NCBI RefSeq assembly: GCF_014705655.1
Contig: NZ_JACXIY010000048.1
Coordinates: 1-49,895 of the forward strand
Direction of reading: 5' to 3'
DNA: 49,895 nucleotides
Source: Paenibacillus arenilitoris
Lineage (GTDB): Bacteria; Bacillota; Bacilli; Paenibacillales; Paenibacillaceae
Under the pieces are notes generated by a model. That model saw only the letters and a list, made by a program, of their open reading frames with translations, was not told the DNA's origin and searched no databases. This document shows, piece by piece, positions 32,670 to 42,800 of the stretch (position 1 is the stretch's first letter; every line of letters begins with the position of its first letter). The translations under genes were made by a program, and so were the position numbers.

Positions 32670-33497
32670 TCAGGCGGGCATCGTACGTACGGAAGCCTTC
32701 ACCAGGGCGATGAACTTCGGCCGGGCTTCTTCGGCTACCCGGACGACCTGCTCGTGCGTCAGCGGCTCCAGCTCGTCGCCGATCGCCATATCGGTAATGC
32801 ACGTAATGCCGACGACGCGCATGCCGGCATAGTTGGCCGCGATCACTTCTGGCACGGTCGACATGCCGACGGCGTCGGCGCCCCAGCCGGCCATCATCGT
32901 CAGCTCGGCCGGCGTGCAGTAGGTCGGCCCGGATATGCTGACGTAGACGCCCTGCTGCAGCTTGATGCCGAGCTCCTCCGCCCGGGCGGCCACAATGGAG
33001 CGAAGCTCGCGGTCGTACGCCTGCGACATGTCGGGGAAGCGCGGCCCGAGCTCGGGGAGATTGGCGCCCATGAGCGGATTGCTGCCCGTGTTGTTGATAT
33101 GGTCTCGGATGAGCATCAGGTCGCCGGCCGCGAAGGAGCGGTTCATGCCGCCGGCCGCGTTCGTGACGAGCAGCGTTCCGATGCCGAGCTTCTTCATGAC
33201 GTAGACGGGGAAGACGACCTCCTTCATCGAGTACCCTTCATAATAATGAAAACGGCCTTTCATGACGAGCACGGTCTTGCCCTCAAGCCGGCCGACGACG
33301 AGCTCGCCGGAGTGGCCTTCCACGGTAGAGACGGGGAAGTGGGGGATGTCCCCGTAAGGGATGACGACCGGGTCCGCGACCTCGTCCGCCATGACGCCGA
33401 GTCCGGAGCCTAGGATGAGGCCGATTTGCGGCTGCGCCTGCAGCCGCGAGCGTATGTAAGCCGCGGCTTCGTTTATTTTGCTTAACATATTTTCCAT
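32670..33497 (-). CDS. punA: Purine nucleoside phosphorylase (trimeric, PNP-I type)
   Basis: 275 residues, family length. Cleaves inosine/guanosine-type nucleosides with phosphate to the base and (deoxy)ribose 1-phosphate. Motifs: LILGSGLGVMADEV, VEGHSGELVVGRLEGK, KGRFHYYEGYSMKEV, VTNAAGGMN, ISGPTYCTPAELTMM and GMSTVPEVIAANYAGM. SD GGAGGG before ATG 33497. Divergent from deoC. Confidence 0.95.
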   Translation of the reverse strand: MENMLSKINEAAAYIRSRLQAQPQIGLILGSGLGVMADEVADPVVIPYGDIPHFPVSTVEGHSGELVVGRLEGKTVLVMKGRFHYYEGYSMKEVVFPVYVMKKLGIGTLLVTNAAGGMNRSFAAGDLMLIRDHINNTGSNPLMGANLPELGPRFPDMSQAYDRELRSIVAARAEELGIKLQQGVYVSISGPTYCTPAELTMMAGWGADAVGMSTVPEVIAANYAGMRVVGITCITDMAIGDELEPLTHEQVVRVAEEARPKFIALVKASVRTMPA

Positions 33498-33532
33498 GCC
33501 GGATGTCCCTCCTGTTATCGATTGGCATATCC

Positions 33533-33561
33533 ATCATAGCGTAACGAAAGCGCAAAAGTAA
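33533..33561 (-). promoter_or_regulatory. Predicted punA promoter
   Basis: Minus strand TTACTT (33556-33561), 17-base spacer, TATGAT (33533-33538). Confidence 0.5.
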
Positions 33562-33588
33562 AACGGCCGCGGCTGCCGGGAGGCGGCG

Positions 33589-33617
33589 TTGTCGTTTCTG
33601 TCAAAGCTTCGTATAAT
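33589..33617 (+). promoter_or_regulatory. Predicted deoC promoter
   Basis: TTGTCG (33589-33594), 17-base spacer, perfect TATAAT (33612-33617). Confidence 0.65.
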
Positions 33618-33706
33618 GTTAGGGAATGGGCGTATCCCGATTCCCGAATTGGACAGGATAGGGAAGACGATACGAACCGGCAAGCGACGAAGCGGAGGAA
33701 TGGGAT

Positions 33707-34396
33707 ATGAGCTATAGCACGAATTATTCGCCTGCGGAGCTGGCGGCGATGATCGACCATACGATATTGAAGGCGGACGCGACGAAGGACGAGGTGCTGC
33801 AAATTTGCCGCGAAGCGAAGCAGTACAAATTCGCGACCGTATGCGTGAACGCGGGGTGGGTGAAGACGGCGGCCGAAGAGCTGGCAGGCTCTGGCGTCGG
33901 CATTACGACGGTGGTCGGCTTCCCGCTAGGCGCGACGACGACGGCGGCGAAGGCGGCGGAGGCCGAATTCGCGGTCAAGGACGGCGCGACCGAGGTCGAT
34001 ATGGTGCTCAACATCGGACTGCTGAAGTCGGGCGATCCCGAAGGGGTGCGTCGCGACGTGGAAGGCGTGGCCGCGGCGGTGAAGGGACAAGCGGTGCTGA
34101 AGGTCATCCTGGAAACGGGCCTCCTGACGGACGAGGAGAAGGAGACGGCATGCGAGCTGTGCAAAAAAGCCGGAGCCGACTTCGTGAAGACGTCGACGGG
34201 CTTCGGCAAGGGCGGCGCGACGGTCGAGGATATCGCGCTTATGCGCCGGATCGTCGGGCCGGAGCTCGGCGTGAAGGCGTCGGGCGGCGTGCGCGACCGC
34301 GAGACGGCGCTGCAAATGATCGCCGCCGGAGCGAACCGGATCGGCGCGAGCTCCGGCATCGCGATCGTGACGGGCGGGCAAGGCGAAGGGTATTAA
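33707..34396 (+). CDS. deoC: Deoxyribose-phosphate aldolase
   Basis: 229 residues. Splits 2-deoxyribose 5-phosphate into glyceraldehyde 3-phosphate and acetaldehyde, the last step of deoxynucleoside breakdown. Conserved AMIDHTILKADAT, TVVGFPLG, EVDMVLNIG, Schiff-base Lys161 in FVKTSTGF, and GVKASGGVRD with the second catalytic Lys. Divergently placed against punA; the two serve one pathway, although the mutase (deoB) is not here. Confidence 0.96.
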   Translation: MSYSTNYSPAELAAMIDHTILKADATKDEVLQICREAKQYKFATVCVNAGWVKTAAEELAGSGVGITTVVGFPLGATTTAAKAAEAEFAVKDGATEVDMVLNIGLLKSGDPEGVRRDVEGVAAAVKGQAVLKVILETGLLTDEEKETACELCKKAGADFVKTSTGFGKGGATVEDIALMRRIVGPELGVKASGGVRDRETALQMIAAGANRIGASSGIAIVTGGQGEGY

Positions 34397-34401
34397 GCGG
34401 C

Positions 34402-34445
34402 GGCGGGCCGCCTGTCGCTGCGCAGGGCAGGAGAGGCGGCCCGCC
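34402..34445. terminator. Strong hairpin between convergent deoC and the epimerase gene
   Basis: Eleven-base arms GGCGGGCCGCC and GGCGGCCCGCC around a 22-base loop. There is no T-run, so termination would rely on the stem alone or on another factor. Confidence 0.55.
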
Positions 34446-34458
34446 GGCGTTCCTTGCC

Positions 34459-35331
34459 TTATTTGTCGCAGCCGATCGTCAGATTCGCGCGAAGCTCGCC
34501 GCCGGCTTCGAGCATGACGAGCTCTTCCTGGCGGTTAAGCTCGCCGGTCATGGCCATCCAAGGCTCGACGCACACGAACGGGCGGTCCTTCACCGACCAG
34601 AGCACCACGTATTTGAAAATGCCGTCGTACGTCATCCGCACGCGCGCGCCGGCCGCGCCGGGGAACGAAATTTCGGCCTTCTTCGGATCGAGCAGGCAGA
34701 CGGACTCCACGAGTTCCTCCAGATCGACGCTCCCCTCGAACGGTTTTACGACGTTGTCGTTATAGTCGAGATACTTGGTCGCATCCGATTCGTATGCGAT
34801 TTTTTTGTCTCCGTCGATGGCGAAATAAGGGTGGAAGCCGGCGTAGAACGGCATCGCCCCGGATTCGCTCAAATTGCGGTACGTCTGGCGCGTATGCAGC
34901 TCGCCGTCCTTCAGCGCGTAGGTGAACAGCAGCTCGAACGCGAACGGGAATGACTCAAGCGTCCGCTCGTCGCTTGTCAGGCGGATCGTAACGGAAGCTT
35001 CCCCGTCTGCCGACGTGCCGACGACCTCCCAGGCGGAGGTGCGCGCCACTCCGTGGTTCGCCATCTTGTACGATCGGCCGTTCCACTCGTAGGACTGCCC
35101 GTCCAGCTGCCCGCAGATCGGGAACAGGATCGGGTTGCCGCCGCGGATGTTCGCGGCAGGATGCTCGAAGGTCGCTTGATCCAAATAGAACAGCTCGATT
35201 CCGCGCAGTCGGCACGAGGTGACGATCCCGCCGCGCTCCGGGCAGACGAGCACGCGCGAGTTCGTACCCGGTTCCGTTAATTCATACATCTCGTAGGCCT
35301 CTTGGTAGCTTCTAACTCCATACTGGCTCAC
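34459..35331 (-). CDS. Aldose 1-epimerase family protein
   Basis: About 290 residues from GTG 35331, eight bases after GGAGGG; an ATG at 35337 is too close to that site. Galactose-mutarotase fold motifs: VCPERGGIVTSCRLRGIELFYLD, RGGNPILFPICGQL, MANHGVARTSAWEV (His of the active site), MPFYAGFHPYFAI and RPFVCVEPWMAMTG. These enzymes interconvert sugar anomers or act on sugar phosphates; the sugar is not known. Convergent with deoC. Confidence 0.87.
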   Translation of the reverse strand: MSQYGVRSYQEAYEMYELTEPGTNSRVLVCPERGGIVTSCRLRGIELFYLDQATFEHPAANIRGGNPILFPICGQLDGQSYEWNGRSYKMANHGVARTSAWEVVGTSADGEASVTIRLTSDERTLESFPFAFELLFTYALKDGELHTRQTYRNLSESGAMPFYAGFHPYFAIDGDKKIAYESDATKYLDYNDNVVKPFEGSVDLEELVESVCLLDPKKAEISFPGAAGARVRMTYDGIFKYVVLWSVKDRPFVCVEPWMAMTGELNRQEELVMLEAGGELRANLTIGCDK

Positions 35332-35628
35332 TAACATTCCCTCCAAATCGACTGGATAAGATGAACTTTTTCTTCCAACATCATACCACAAGCGATCCGT
35401 CCCGCAAGCGGCGCGCCATTCGCGGCCGACTTCGGCACATGCGCCCTCGGCGTCGTTTTGCGCTCCCCGGCAATAGCCGGAGAGGGCGGATCAGGCAGCT
35501 TGCCTCTTTCAAAATGGCCGAATCCCGTCTATCAAATAACGTCAACTTTCGAGATTCATAGAATAGAATATCGTATCTTCGGCGGCGCTCCCCGCTTCCC
35601 CTCCAGGCGAGGGGCGGCCGGCGAAGAC

Positions 35629-35682
35629 AAAGGGACCGCGTCTTACGCGATCGATTCGATCGCATAGAGCACGGTCCCTTTT
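35629..35682 (-). terminator. Terminator of the foldase gene (probably bidirectional)
   Basis: Outer arms AAAGGGACCG and CGGTCCCTTTT with a perfect inner hairpin GCGATCG/CGATCGC. The stretch 35332-35628 upstream of the epimerase gene holds no gene I can support. Confidence 0.8.
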
Positions 35683-35689
35683 GCGTTTG

Positions 35690-36871
35690 TTATTCCGCCG
35701 CGTCCGTTGCGGCTGCGTCGTCGCCTGCAGCCGGCTCTTCGGTCGTCTCCGGCGAGAGCGTGTTCGTGATTTTCGCTTTGTCGCGAATTTCGGTCAGCCA
35801 AGCTTCGGAGAGCCCGTTCGCTTCCGATGCGACCAGCTGATTCCGGATTTCTTCCTTCTTCTCTTCGAGGGTCGGCACGACAGCCGCCTTCTCGGCCGTT
35901 TTCTTAATGATATGGAAGCCGTGCTCGGATTGCACGACGCCGCTAAGCTCGTTCACCTTCAAAGCGAATGCCGCTTCCTCGAATTCGGGAACCATCTTGC
36001 CTTTTCCGAAGAAGCCGAGATCGCCGCCGTTATCTTTGGAGCCGGGATCGGTCGATTTCTCCTTCGCGATCGCCGCGAAGTCGCCGCCTTGCTTCAGCTC
36101 GGCCAGAATCGCCTCCGCCTCTTCCTTCGTCGCGACCAAAATATGCGAAGCCTGAATTTGCTCCGGCGTGCCGAGCGTTTCCTTGTTCTCGTCGTAGAAC
36201 TGCTGGATTTCCTCGTCGGTCACTTCCGTCTTCGGCTCCAAAATTTTGCGGATCGTCAAGTTGATCTTCGTATCGTTCCGGAGGCTCTCCAGCGTCATGC
36301 CGTACTGGGCGAGCGTGCTGTTGAACGTCTCGTCGTCGCCGAAGTTTTTCTTGATAAGCTCGATTTCGGCATCGACGTCCGCATCGGTAACCGTGACGTT
36401 ATTCGCCTTGGCCTCCTGATTGATCAGCTCTTCCGTAATGACGTTCTCCAGCGTCTGGGGTCCGCCGGCTTCGACCAGCTTGCTGTACAGCTTGTCCTTC
36501 GTAATCTCAACGCCGTTAACGGTCGCGACCGCCTCGTTGGTGCCGCCGAACGGAGGCTTGATCAGCACGACGACGAGCAGGACGGCCAGCACGGCGGAGA
36601 CGGCGATCCATGCCTTGTTGGCGCCACTCTTGGGCGCCTCGTTCCGACCTTCCCCGGAGACCGCGCGAATTTCCTCGTTGGCATCCTCCGGCAGAGCGCC
36701 GCCGGCCTCGGCTTCGAGCTCCTTCTCGATGGCCGCGTTCTCCTCCTTCAAAGAGTCGTCCCGCTGCTCGTCGTTGTCGTACGCGTAGCGTTCTTCTTTT
36801 TCCTGGCGATCTTCATTCGCAGCCAAATCTTTTTCTGCGTCTTTGTTGGACTGCGACTCGTTGTTATTCAT
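35690..36871 (-). CDS. PrsA/SurA-like parvulin foldase with a long cytoplasmic N-tail
   Basis: 393 residues. A highly charged N-tail of about 85 residues is followed by one membrane span (WIAVSAVLAVLLVVVLI), an N-terminal SurA-like helical domain, a rotamase (parvulin) domain (IQASHILVATKEEAEAIL, DFAAIAKEKSTDPGSKDNGG, GFFGKGKMVPEFEEAAF, VQSEHGFHIIKK) and a short acidic Ala-rich tail. It assists folding of secreted proteins outside the membrane. Classic PrsA is a lipoprotein; here there is no lipobox, so it is anchored as a type II membrane protein. GGGAG eight bases before the ATG. Confidence 0.88.
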   Translation of the reverse strand: MNNNESQSNKDAEKDLAANEDRQEKEERYAYDNDEQRDDSLKEENAAIEKELEAEAGGALPEDANEEIRAVSGEGRNEAPKSGANKAWIAVSAVLAVLLVVVLIKPPFGGTNEAVATVNGVEITKDKLYSKLVEAGGPQTLENVITEELINQEAKANNVTVTDADVDAEIELIKKNFGDDETFNSTLAQYGMTLESLRNDTKINLTIRKILEPKTEVTDEEIQQFYDENKETLGTPEQIQASHILVATKEEAEAILAELKQGGDFAAIAKEKSTDPGSKDNGGDLGFFGKGKMVPEFEEAAFALKVNELSGVVQSEHGFHIIKKTAEKAAVVPTLEEKKEEIRNQLVASEANGLSEAWLTEIRDKAKITNTLSPETTEEPAAGDDAAATDAAE

Positions 36872-36899
36872 TCCTTAAACTCCCTTCGGTTTGTCAGGT

Positions 36900-36921
36900 T
36901 TCAATACTATTTCAATACTAT
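36900..36921. repeat. Tandem 11-base direct repeat upstream of the foldase gene
   Basis: TTCAATACTAT occurs twice back to back, about 30-50 bases before the foldase start. The one-turn period suits an operator, but no regulator is identified. The rest of the 331-base gap 36872-37202 is AT-rich near the foldase gene and otherwise featureless. Confidence 0.5.
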
Positions 36922-37202
36922 AACAAAACGTAAATAAAAAAACCTTAAACGAAAATAAAATAAAAAATAGGACTTGCACAATATGTCGATTCATATTAAT
37001 TGTAGTGTATAGGATGCATAAGGAATGGTATTATTATGTAAGCGATTATTCAACAAGTATCGACTTTGTTTTTCCGCCGCGATTATGCAATGGCGTTCGA
37101 CTTTGCAAGCACGCTTCCCGGCCTTGGCAACAATCGCTGCACGCGCCGTCCGGCGATAGATGATCTAACGCTAACAACGTACATATGTAGGAGGATAAGG
37201 GC

Positions 37203-38648
37203 TTGCATAACAATACGACGGTATTCGCACGGCTGGCTCTCGCGATGCTCTTGCCGCTTGCCGGCTACTTTCTGTTCCAGGCGTCGGCGGCGGACAGAAG
37301 CTTTAACGCGCCGCAGGAGCATTTTTATATCGTCAGCCTCGTTTCTTTCATTGCGCTTGCCCTTGCGATCGCGGTCGGAATCGTGGCGACGCAGCTGCGC
37401 AATATCAAGATCAGCTTTCTATCGCTTTCCTATGTGTCGCTGGCGGCCATGTTCACGCTTCACGGCTTGTCCACCCCAGGCTTCCTCATGCACCATTCCG
37501 GCATGTCCGGCAATGCGGCCCAGCTAAGCATCATGCTGGCGGTCGTCTGGCTGTGGCTGTCATCGATGTCCGCCGACAAGCCATTGATTAAGTGGTTCGC
37601 GGAATGGCAGCGCTGGCTGCTTCCCGTTTGGACGCTACTGCTGCTGGCGGCATGCTCGTTTCTATGGGCTTTTCCCGAAGTGACGCATTATTTTCATCTG
37701 AAGGAAAAGCCTATGATGTGGGTCGCGACGATCTTTATTGCGGGAATGAACGGATGGACGATGCTTCGTTATTTGAAAACCTACTTATCCTCCCGGTTTC
37801 CGTTGCAGCTCGCCGTCGTGTACAGCTCGGGCTGGCTGGTCGTCGCCCAGCTCATTATCGTGACGGGGAAGATGTGGTATGCAAGCTGGTGGCTTTACCA
37901 CTTTCTGCTGCTGGCCTCGGTCATCGTCATGGTGACCGGCATCGTCTGCCAATACGTCAGCTCGCGCTCGATTTCGGCCTCGGTCAAATTGATGTTTCGG
38001 GCCAATCCGCGCGACTGGATCAACACGTACATGTCTACGAGCGTGAGGGAGCTCGTCATGACGACGGAAGCGCGCGACTCCTACACGGCCGGCCACAATT
38101 ACCGCGTCGCTTTGTACGCCTTGAAGCTGGGCGAGGAGATGGCATTGACCTCCGGCGAATTGCGGGCGATCGCGCAGGGCGGCCTCGTCCACGACGTCGG
38201 GAAGCTGCGCATTCCCGATCTGATCCTGAACAAGCCCGGGAAGCTTACCCCGGAAGAGAGGCAGGTGATCGAGGTCCATCCCGTATCCGGCTACGATCTG
38301 TGCAAGCGGCTCGGGTTCATGCCGGAGGAGCTGTCCGTCATCCGTTCGCATCACGAGAAGTGGGACGGCACGGGTTATCCGGACAAGCTGGCGGGAGAGC
38401 AAATCCCGCTGCTGGCCCGCGTAACGGCGGTGGCGGACGTCTATGACGCTCTGACCTCGTCGAGATCGTACCGCAAAGCGATGTCGCATGAAGCGGCGAT
38501 GGAAATCATCGTCAAGGAGAGCGGGAGACATTTCGACCCCCGCTGCGTGGAAGCCTGGGAGAGACTTGTCCAGGAGCAGCCCGCTTTCTTCGAGCAAACG
38601 GTGCGGAACAGCCCGCATTTGAAGCTGGAGCGCAAGGTGAGAACCTAA
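37203..38648 (+). CDS. Membrane HD-GYP domain protein (cyclic di-GMP phosphodiesterase type)
   Basis: 481 residues from TTG 37203, with AGGAGG eight bases before. Seven or eight hydrophobic segments fill residues 1-255, a sensory-type membrane domain. The HD-GYP domain follows: TAGHNYRVALYALKLGEEM, metal-binding His330-Asp331 in VHDVGKLRIP, then SHHEKWDGTGYPDKLAGEQIP with the GYP motif, and VADVYDALTSSRSYRKAM. All catalytic residues are present, so hydrolysis of cyclic di-GMP (or a related dinucleotide) is likely. Confidence 0.92.
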   Translation: MHNNTTVFARLALAMLLPLAGYFLFQASAADRSFNAPQEHFYIVSLVSFIALALAIAVGIVATQLRNIKISFLSLSYVSLAAMFTLHGLSTPGFLMHHSGMSGNAAQLSIMLAVVWLWLSSMSADKPLIKWFAEWQRWLLPVWTLLLLAACSFLWAFPEVTHYFHLKEKPMMWVATIFIAGMNGWTMLRYLKTYLSSRFPLQLAVVYSSGWLVVAQLIIVTGKMWYASWWLYHFLLLASVIVMVTGIVCQYVSSRSISASVKLMFRANPRDWINTYMSTSVRELVMTTEARDSYTAGHNYRVALYALKLGEEMALTSGELRAIAQGGLVHDVGKLRIPDLILNKPGKLTPEERQVIEVHPVSGYDLCKRLGFMPEELSVIRSHHEKWDGTGYPDKLAGEQIPLLARVTAVADVYDALTSSRSYRKAMSHEAAMEIIVKESGRHFDPRCVEAWERLVQEQPAFFEQTVRNSPHLKLERKVRT

Positions 38649-38685
38649 AGCGATCGATACGAACAAGTACAAAGGAGAGATGAAC

Positions 38686-39681
38686 ATGACGTATTTGGCG
38701 GCTAACAACCGGTACGAGGGGATGAAGTACAACCGAACGGGACGGAGCGGCCTCAAGCTGCCGGCGATTTCGCTTGGGCTGTGGCATAACTTCGGCGGCG
38801 TCGACCGGCTGGAGAACGGACGGGCGATGGTCCGCCGGGCTTTCGACCTTGGCATTACCCACTTCGATCTGGCGAACAATTACGGCCCGCCGCCGGGCTC
38901 GGCCGAGGAGACGTTCGGACTTATTTTGAAGCAGGATCTCGCGGCTTACCGCGACGAGCTGATCGTCTCGACGAAGGCGGGCTACTATATGTGGCAGGGC
39001 CCGTACGGCGACTGGGGATCGCGCAAATATTTGGTCTCCAGCCTGGATCAGAGCCTTAAGCGGATGAAGCTCGATTACGTCGATATTTTTTATCACCACC
39101 GCCCCGATCCGGACACGCCGCTCGAAGAAACCATGATGGCGCTCGACCACGTCGTCCGCCAGGGCAAGGCGCTGTACGTCGGCCTCTCGAATTACAGCGC
39201 CGAGCAGACGGCGCGCGCCTCCGCCATCCTGAAGGAGCTCGGCACGCCTTGCCTCATCCATCAGCCTTCCTACTCCATGCTGAACCGATGGATCGAAGAC
39301 GGGCTGCAGGACGTGCTGGAGCGGGAGGGCATCGGCTCGATCGTGTTCTCGCCGCTGGCCGGCGGCGTGCTCACGAACCGTTACTTGAACGGCGTGCCGT
39401 CCGATTCCCGGGCGGCGGGCCCGAGCGTGTTCCTGAATGCGGACGCGCTTACGGAGAGCAAGCTGAACAAGGTGAAGCAGCTTGATGCGCTCGCCCGGGA
39501 GCGGGGACAATCGCTTGCCCAGATGGCGCTCGTCTGGGTGCTGAGAGGCGGCAAGGTCACCTCCGCCCTGATCGGCGCGAGCAGGCCCGAGCAAATCGAC
39601 GATAATGTCGAGGCGCTGAACAAGCCGGATTTTAGCGAAGAAGAGCTGGGCCGGATCGAAGCGATTCTCGCGGAGAAATAG
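38686..39681 (+). CDS. Aldo/keto reductase, YghZ/Gpr type
   Basis: 331 residues; ATG 38686 is chosen because AAGGAG is eight bases away, while the in-frame ATG at 38680 nearly touches it. Very close in pattern to E. coli YghZ (L-glyceraldehyde 3-phosphate reductase): GRSGLKLPAISLGLWHNFGG, DLGITHFDLANNYGPPPGSAEE with catalytic Asp and Tyr, VSTKAGYYMWQGPYG with catalytic Lys, IFYHHRPD with His, and ALIGASRPEQIDDNV. Reduces aldehydes such as methylglyoxal or glyceraldehyde phosphate with NADPH. It sits 38 bases after the HD-GYP gene. Confidence 0.92.
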   Translation: MTYLAANNRYEGMKYNRTGRSGLKLPAISLGLWHNFGGVDRLENGRAMVRRAFDLGITHFDLANNYGPPPGSAEETFGLILKQDLAAYRDELIVSTKAGYYMWQGPYGDWGSRKYLVSSLDQSLKRMKLDYVDIFYHHRPDPDTPLEETMMALDHVVRQGKALYVGLSNYSAEQTARASAILKELGTPCLIHQPSYSMLNRWIEDGLQDVLEREGIGSIVFSPLAGGVLTNRYLNGVPSDSRAAGPSVFLNADALTESKLNKVKQLDALARERGQSLAQMALVWVLRGGKVTSALIGASRPEQIDDNVEALNKPDFSEEELGRIEAILAEK

Positions 39682-39719
39682 GCAAGAGGAAGCAGATAGA
39701 AGTTTCATCCGATAGATGG

Positions 39720-39770
39720 AACGCCGGAACGTGCCTGCGCGAGAAGCGCCGCTCTCGTTCCGGCGTTTTT
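39720..39770 (+). terminator. Terminator after the aldo/keto reductase gene
   Basis: Twelve-base arms AACGCCGGAACG and CGTTCCGGCGTT, followed by TTTTTC. Confidence 0.9.
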
Positions 39771-39848
39771 TCTTCTCCAAACCGCCGCCGGAAGGTATAA
39801 TAGGGACAGCATGGGGCAAGAAGGACGGGCGCAGGGGGGGACAGCAGC

Positions 39849-42800
39849 TTGAACGGGATGTCGTTACGGACCAAGGGCTTGATTCTAATCGTCCTTATTT
39901 CTTTCATTCCGCTGCTTATGGCCGGCATCGGCAATTATACGGCGGTGAAGCGGGCGATGCTTCAATCGGAAATCGAGAAGACGACCAGCAGGCTCGGCAG
40001 CCGCGCGAACGACTTGGCGTCCTGGATGGAAGTGCGCAAGGCCGAGGCGCAGGTAATGAGCCGCACCGAGGTGGTCCGCTCCGGTACGGACCGGGAACGG
40101 CTCGACTATTTCGGCCGCGAGCTTGTCCGCAGCGGCTTCAAGTATCATGCGATCGGTTACATAGACGCGAACGGAGTAAGCGTGAGAACGGACGGCGAGT
40201 CGCGGGACATGAGCGGGGAGACCTTCTACCGGGTTGCGATGGGAGGCAAGACCATGCTGACCGACCCGTACGAACCGGGCTTCTCGAACGAAGCCCAGTC
40301 GATCATCGCCGTTCCCGTCTACGGGGACGACTATGCGGTGAACGGCGTCGTGTACGTTGCGATTTCGTTCTCGAAGCTGAGGTCCTACATTGAAGATGAA
40401 GGGGAGGGCACGGTCACCCGGATGTTCAATGACGACGGGGACCTGCTCTACCGGACGGGATCGGAGACGGAAGACGTCCGTCAGCTTGTCGGCGAAGGGA
40501 GCGCGTATAACGAGATTAACCGGAGCATGCTGAGCTCCGGGGAGGGGATGACGAAGACGAAGATCGACGGCCATTCGTTCGCCGTCTTCCATACGAAGGT
40601 GCACGGGACGCCTTGGCGGATCGCGCTGCAGGAGCCGATGTCCAAGCTGGAAGAGATCGTAACCCCGATCTTCTGGCGCATCTTCTCGATGATCGCCGTG
40701 GCGGAAATCATCGTCGTCATCTTCTTCTTCCTCTACTTCGAGCGGATCGTCAAGCGGCTCGAACATATTTTGAGCGTCACGGAGCAGGCGGCCGCGGGGA
40801 AGTTCGAAGCGGAGCATCTGGCGGTGGAGCCGCATGACGAGGTCGGCCAGCTGGCCCATTCCGTCAACGGCATGATGGTGCATCTGCAGGAAATGTTCGA
40901 TCGTCTGGAAGCGATCATAAACCAGAATCAGTACGCGTTTATCGTGCTGGACGATCAATACAAGGTGACGTATTTGAACCGGACCGCCGAAGAGATGCTC
41001 GGCTACAAGACGGGGGAGCTTGCGGGCGTTGCGACGCCGCTCCTGTTCATGGATATGGACGAAGTCTACGCCGAGGCGGAGATGCTGTCGGCCAGGCTCG
41101 GGCGCGAGGTGAAGCCGGGGCTGGACGTGTTCCGCGAGCTTCGCAAGGAAAGCTTCTCCTACGAGCGGGAATGGACGTTCATCCACAAGGACGGCACCCG
41201 GATTCCGACGCTGCACAGCTCGAACGGGCTGCGGGATAGGAACGGCAAGTTCTCCGGCGTCGTCGGCATGGTGCTCGATATTTCCGACCGCAAGCATGTC
41301 GAGCTCGCCCGCAACCGGCTGCTCGATATCGTCGAGTCGGCGAAGGATTTGATCGCGTCGGCGGATACGGACGGCAAGGTCATCTATATGAACCGCGCCG
41401 GCCGCGAGATGATCGGGATCGACAGCGTCGTAGGCAAAGAATATAAGGTTGCGGATTATATGCACCGGCAAATGTTCGTCGAGCTCGTCAAGGGAGCGAA
41501 TCAGGCCCGGGAGCACGGCTATTGGGAGAGCGGCGTCCAGCTGCTGAAGGCAAACGGCGAACCGCTGCACGTGTCCATGGTCGTCGTCGCCCATCATAAC
41601 GAGCATACGGGAGAGCTGTACTTCTCCTGCATCGCGCGCGACATCACCGAGCAGAAGGCCGTTCAGGAAGAGCTGGTCCGGGCGCGTCTCGAAGCGGAAG
41701 AGGCGAGTCAGGCCAAAGGCCGCTTCCTTGCGCTGATGAGCCACGAAATCCGGACGCCGCTGAACGGGATCATCGGACTTGCGCAGCTGATGCGCAAGAC
41801 CGGCCTGTCCGCGTCGCAGAAGGATTACGTGGACAAGATGAACACCTCCTCCGAGACGCTGCTGCGGATCATTAACGACATTCTCGATTTCTCCAAAATC
41901 GAGGCGGGCAAGGTCGATCTCGAGCGGCTGCCGTTTCAGCCGGAAGAGCTCATGAACCGGTTGACCGATCAGCTGAGCGTCTTCATGGGCGGCAAGGAGC
42001 AGTTCGAATTTATGATCGACCTGCCGGAGAACTTGCCGCAGACGGTGATCGGGGACATGCTGCGCCTCGAGCAGGTGCTGCTGAACCTGTGCATGAACGC
42101 GATTAAATTTACGAATAGAGGCCGGGTGAAGCTGAAGCTGGACATCGCGGAGGAATCGGAGGAGCTCGTGAAGATCCGGTTTATTATCGAGGACACGGGC
42201 ATCGGCATGAGCGAGGCGCAGGTCGAGAAGCTGTTCAAGCCGTTCACGCAGGCGGACGGTTCGACGACCCGCAAATTCGGCGGCACGGGCCTTGGCCTCG
42301 TCATTTCCAATTCCTTGGTCGAATTGATGGGCGGGACGCTCAAGGTCGTCAGCGAGGCGCGCGTCGGCAGCAAATTTTATTTTACGGCGCCGTTCGCCGT
42401 TACGCACAAGTACAGCGAGCCGCGCAGGCAAATATGCGACGAGATGCGGGAGCAGCCGCTCTGGATTGTCGAAGACAACAAGGAGATGGCCGAGCATTGG
42501 AGCGGCATCGTCGAAGCGTTCGGCTTAACGCCGATCGTCTTCCATTCCTGGAAGACGGCAAGGAACCGTCTGCGCCGGATCGGGGCGGGCGCCCTGCCGA
42601 AGCTGATCGTGCTCGATATGGAAATGCCGGATATGTACGGGGCGGAGACGTGGCTCGAATTCCACCGGGAAGCGGAAGCGGTCGGCGTGAAGACGATCGC
42701 GATGACGACCTCCTACGGCCGCGACGAAATGATGCAGCTGCCGAGCGAGCAACGGCCGCTGACGCTGCTCATCAAGCCGATTCTCCGGACTTCGATGCTG

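Noticed and set aside
39885..42497. 870-codon open frame antisense to the hybrid kinase
   Set aside because: Same GC-driven artefact; the plus strand holds every kinase motif.
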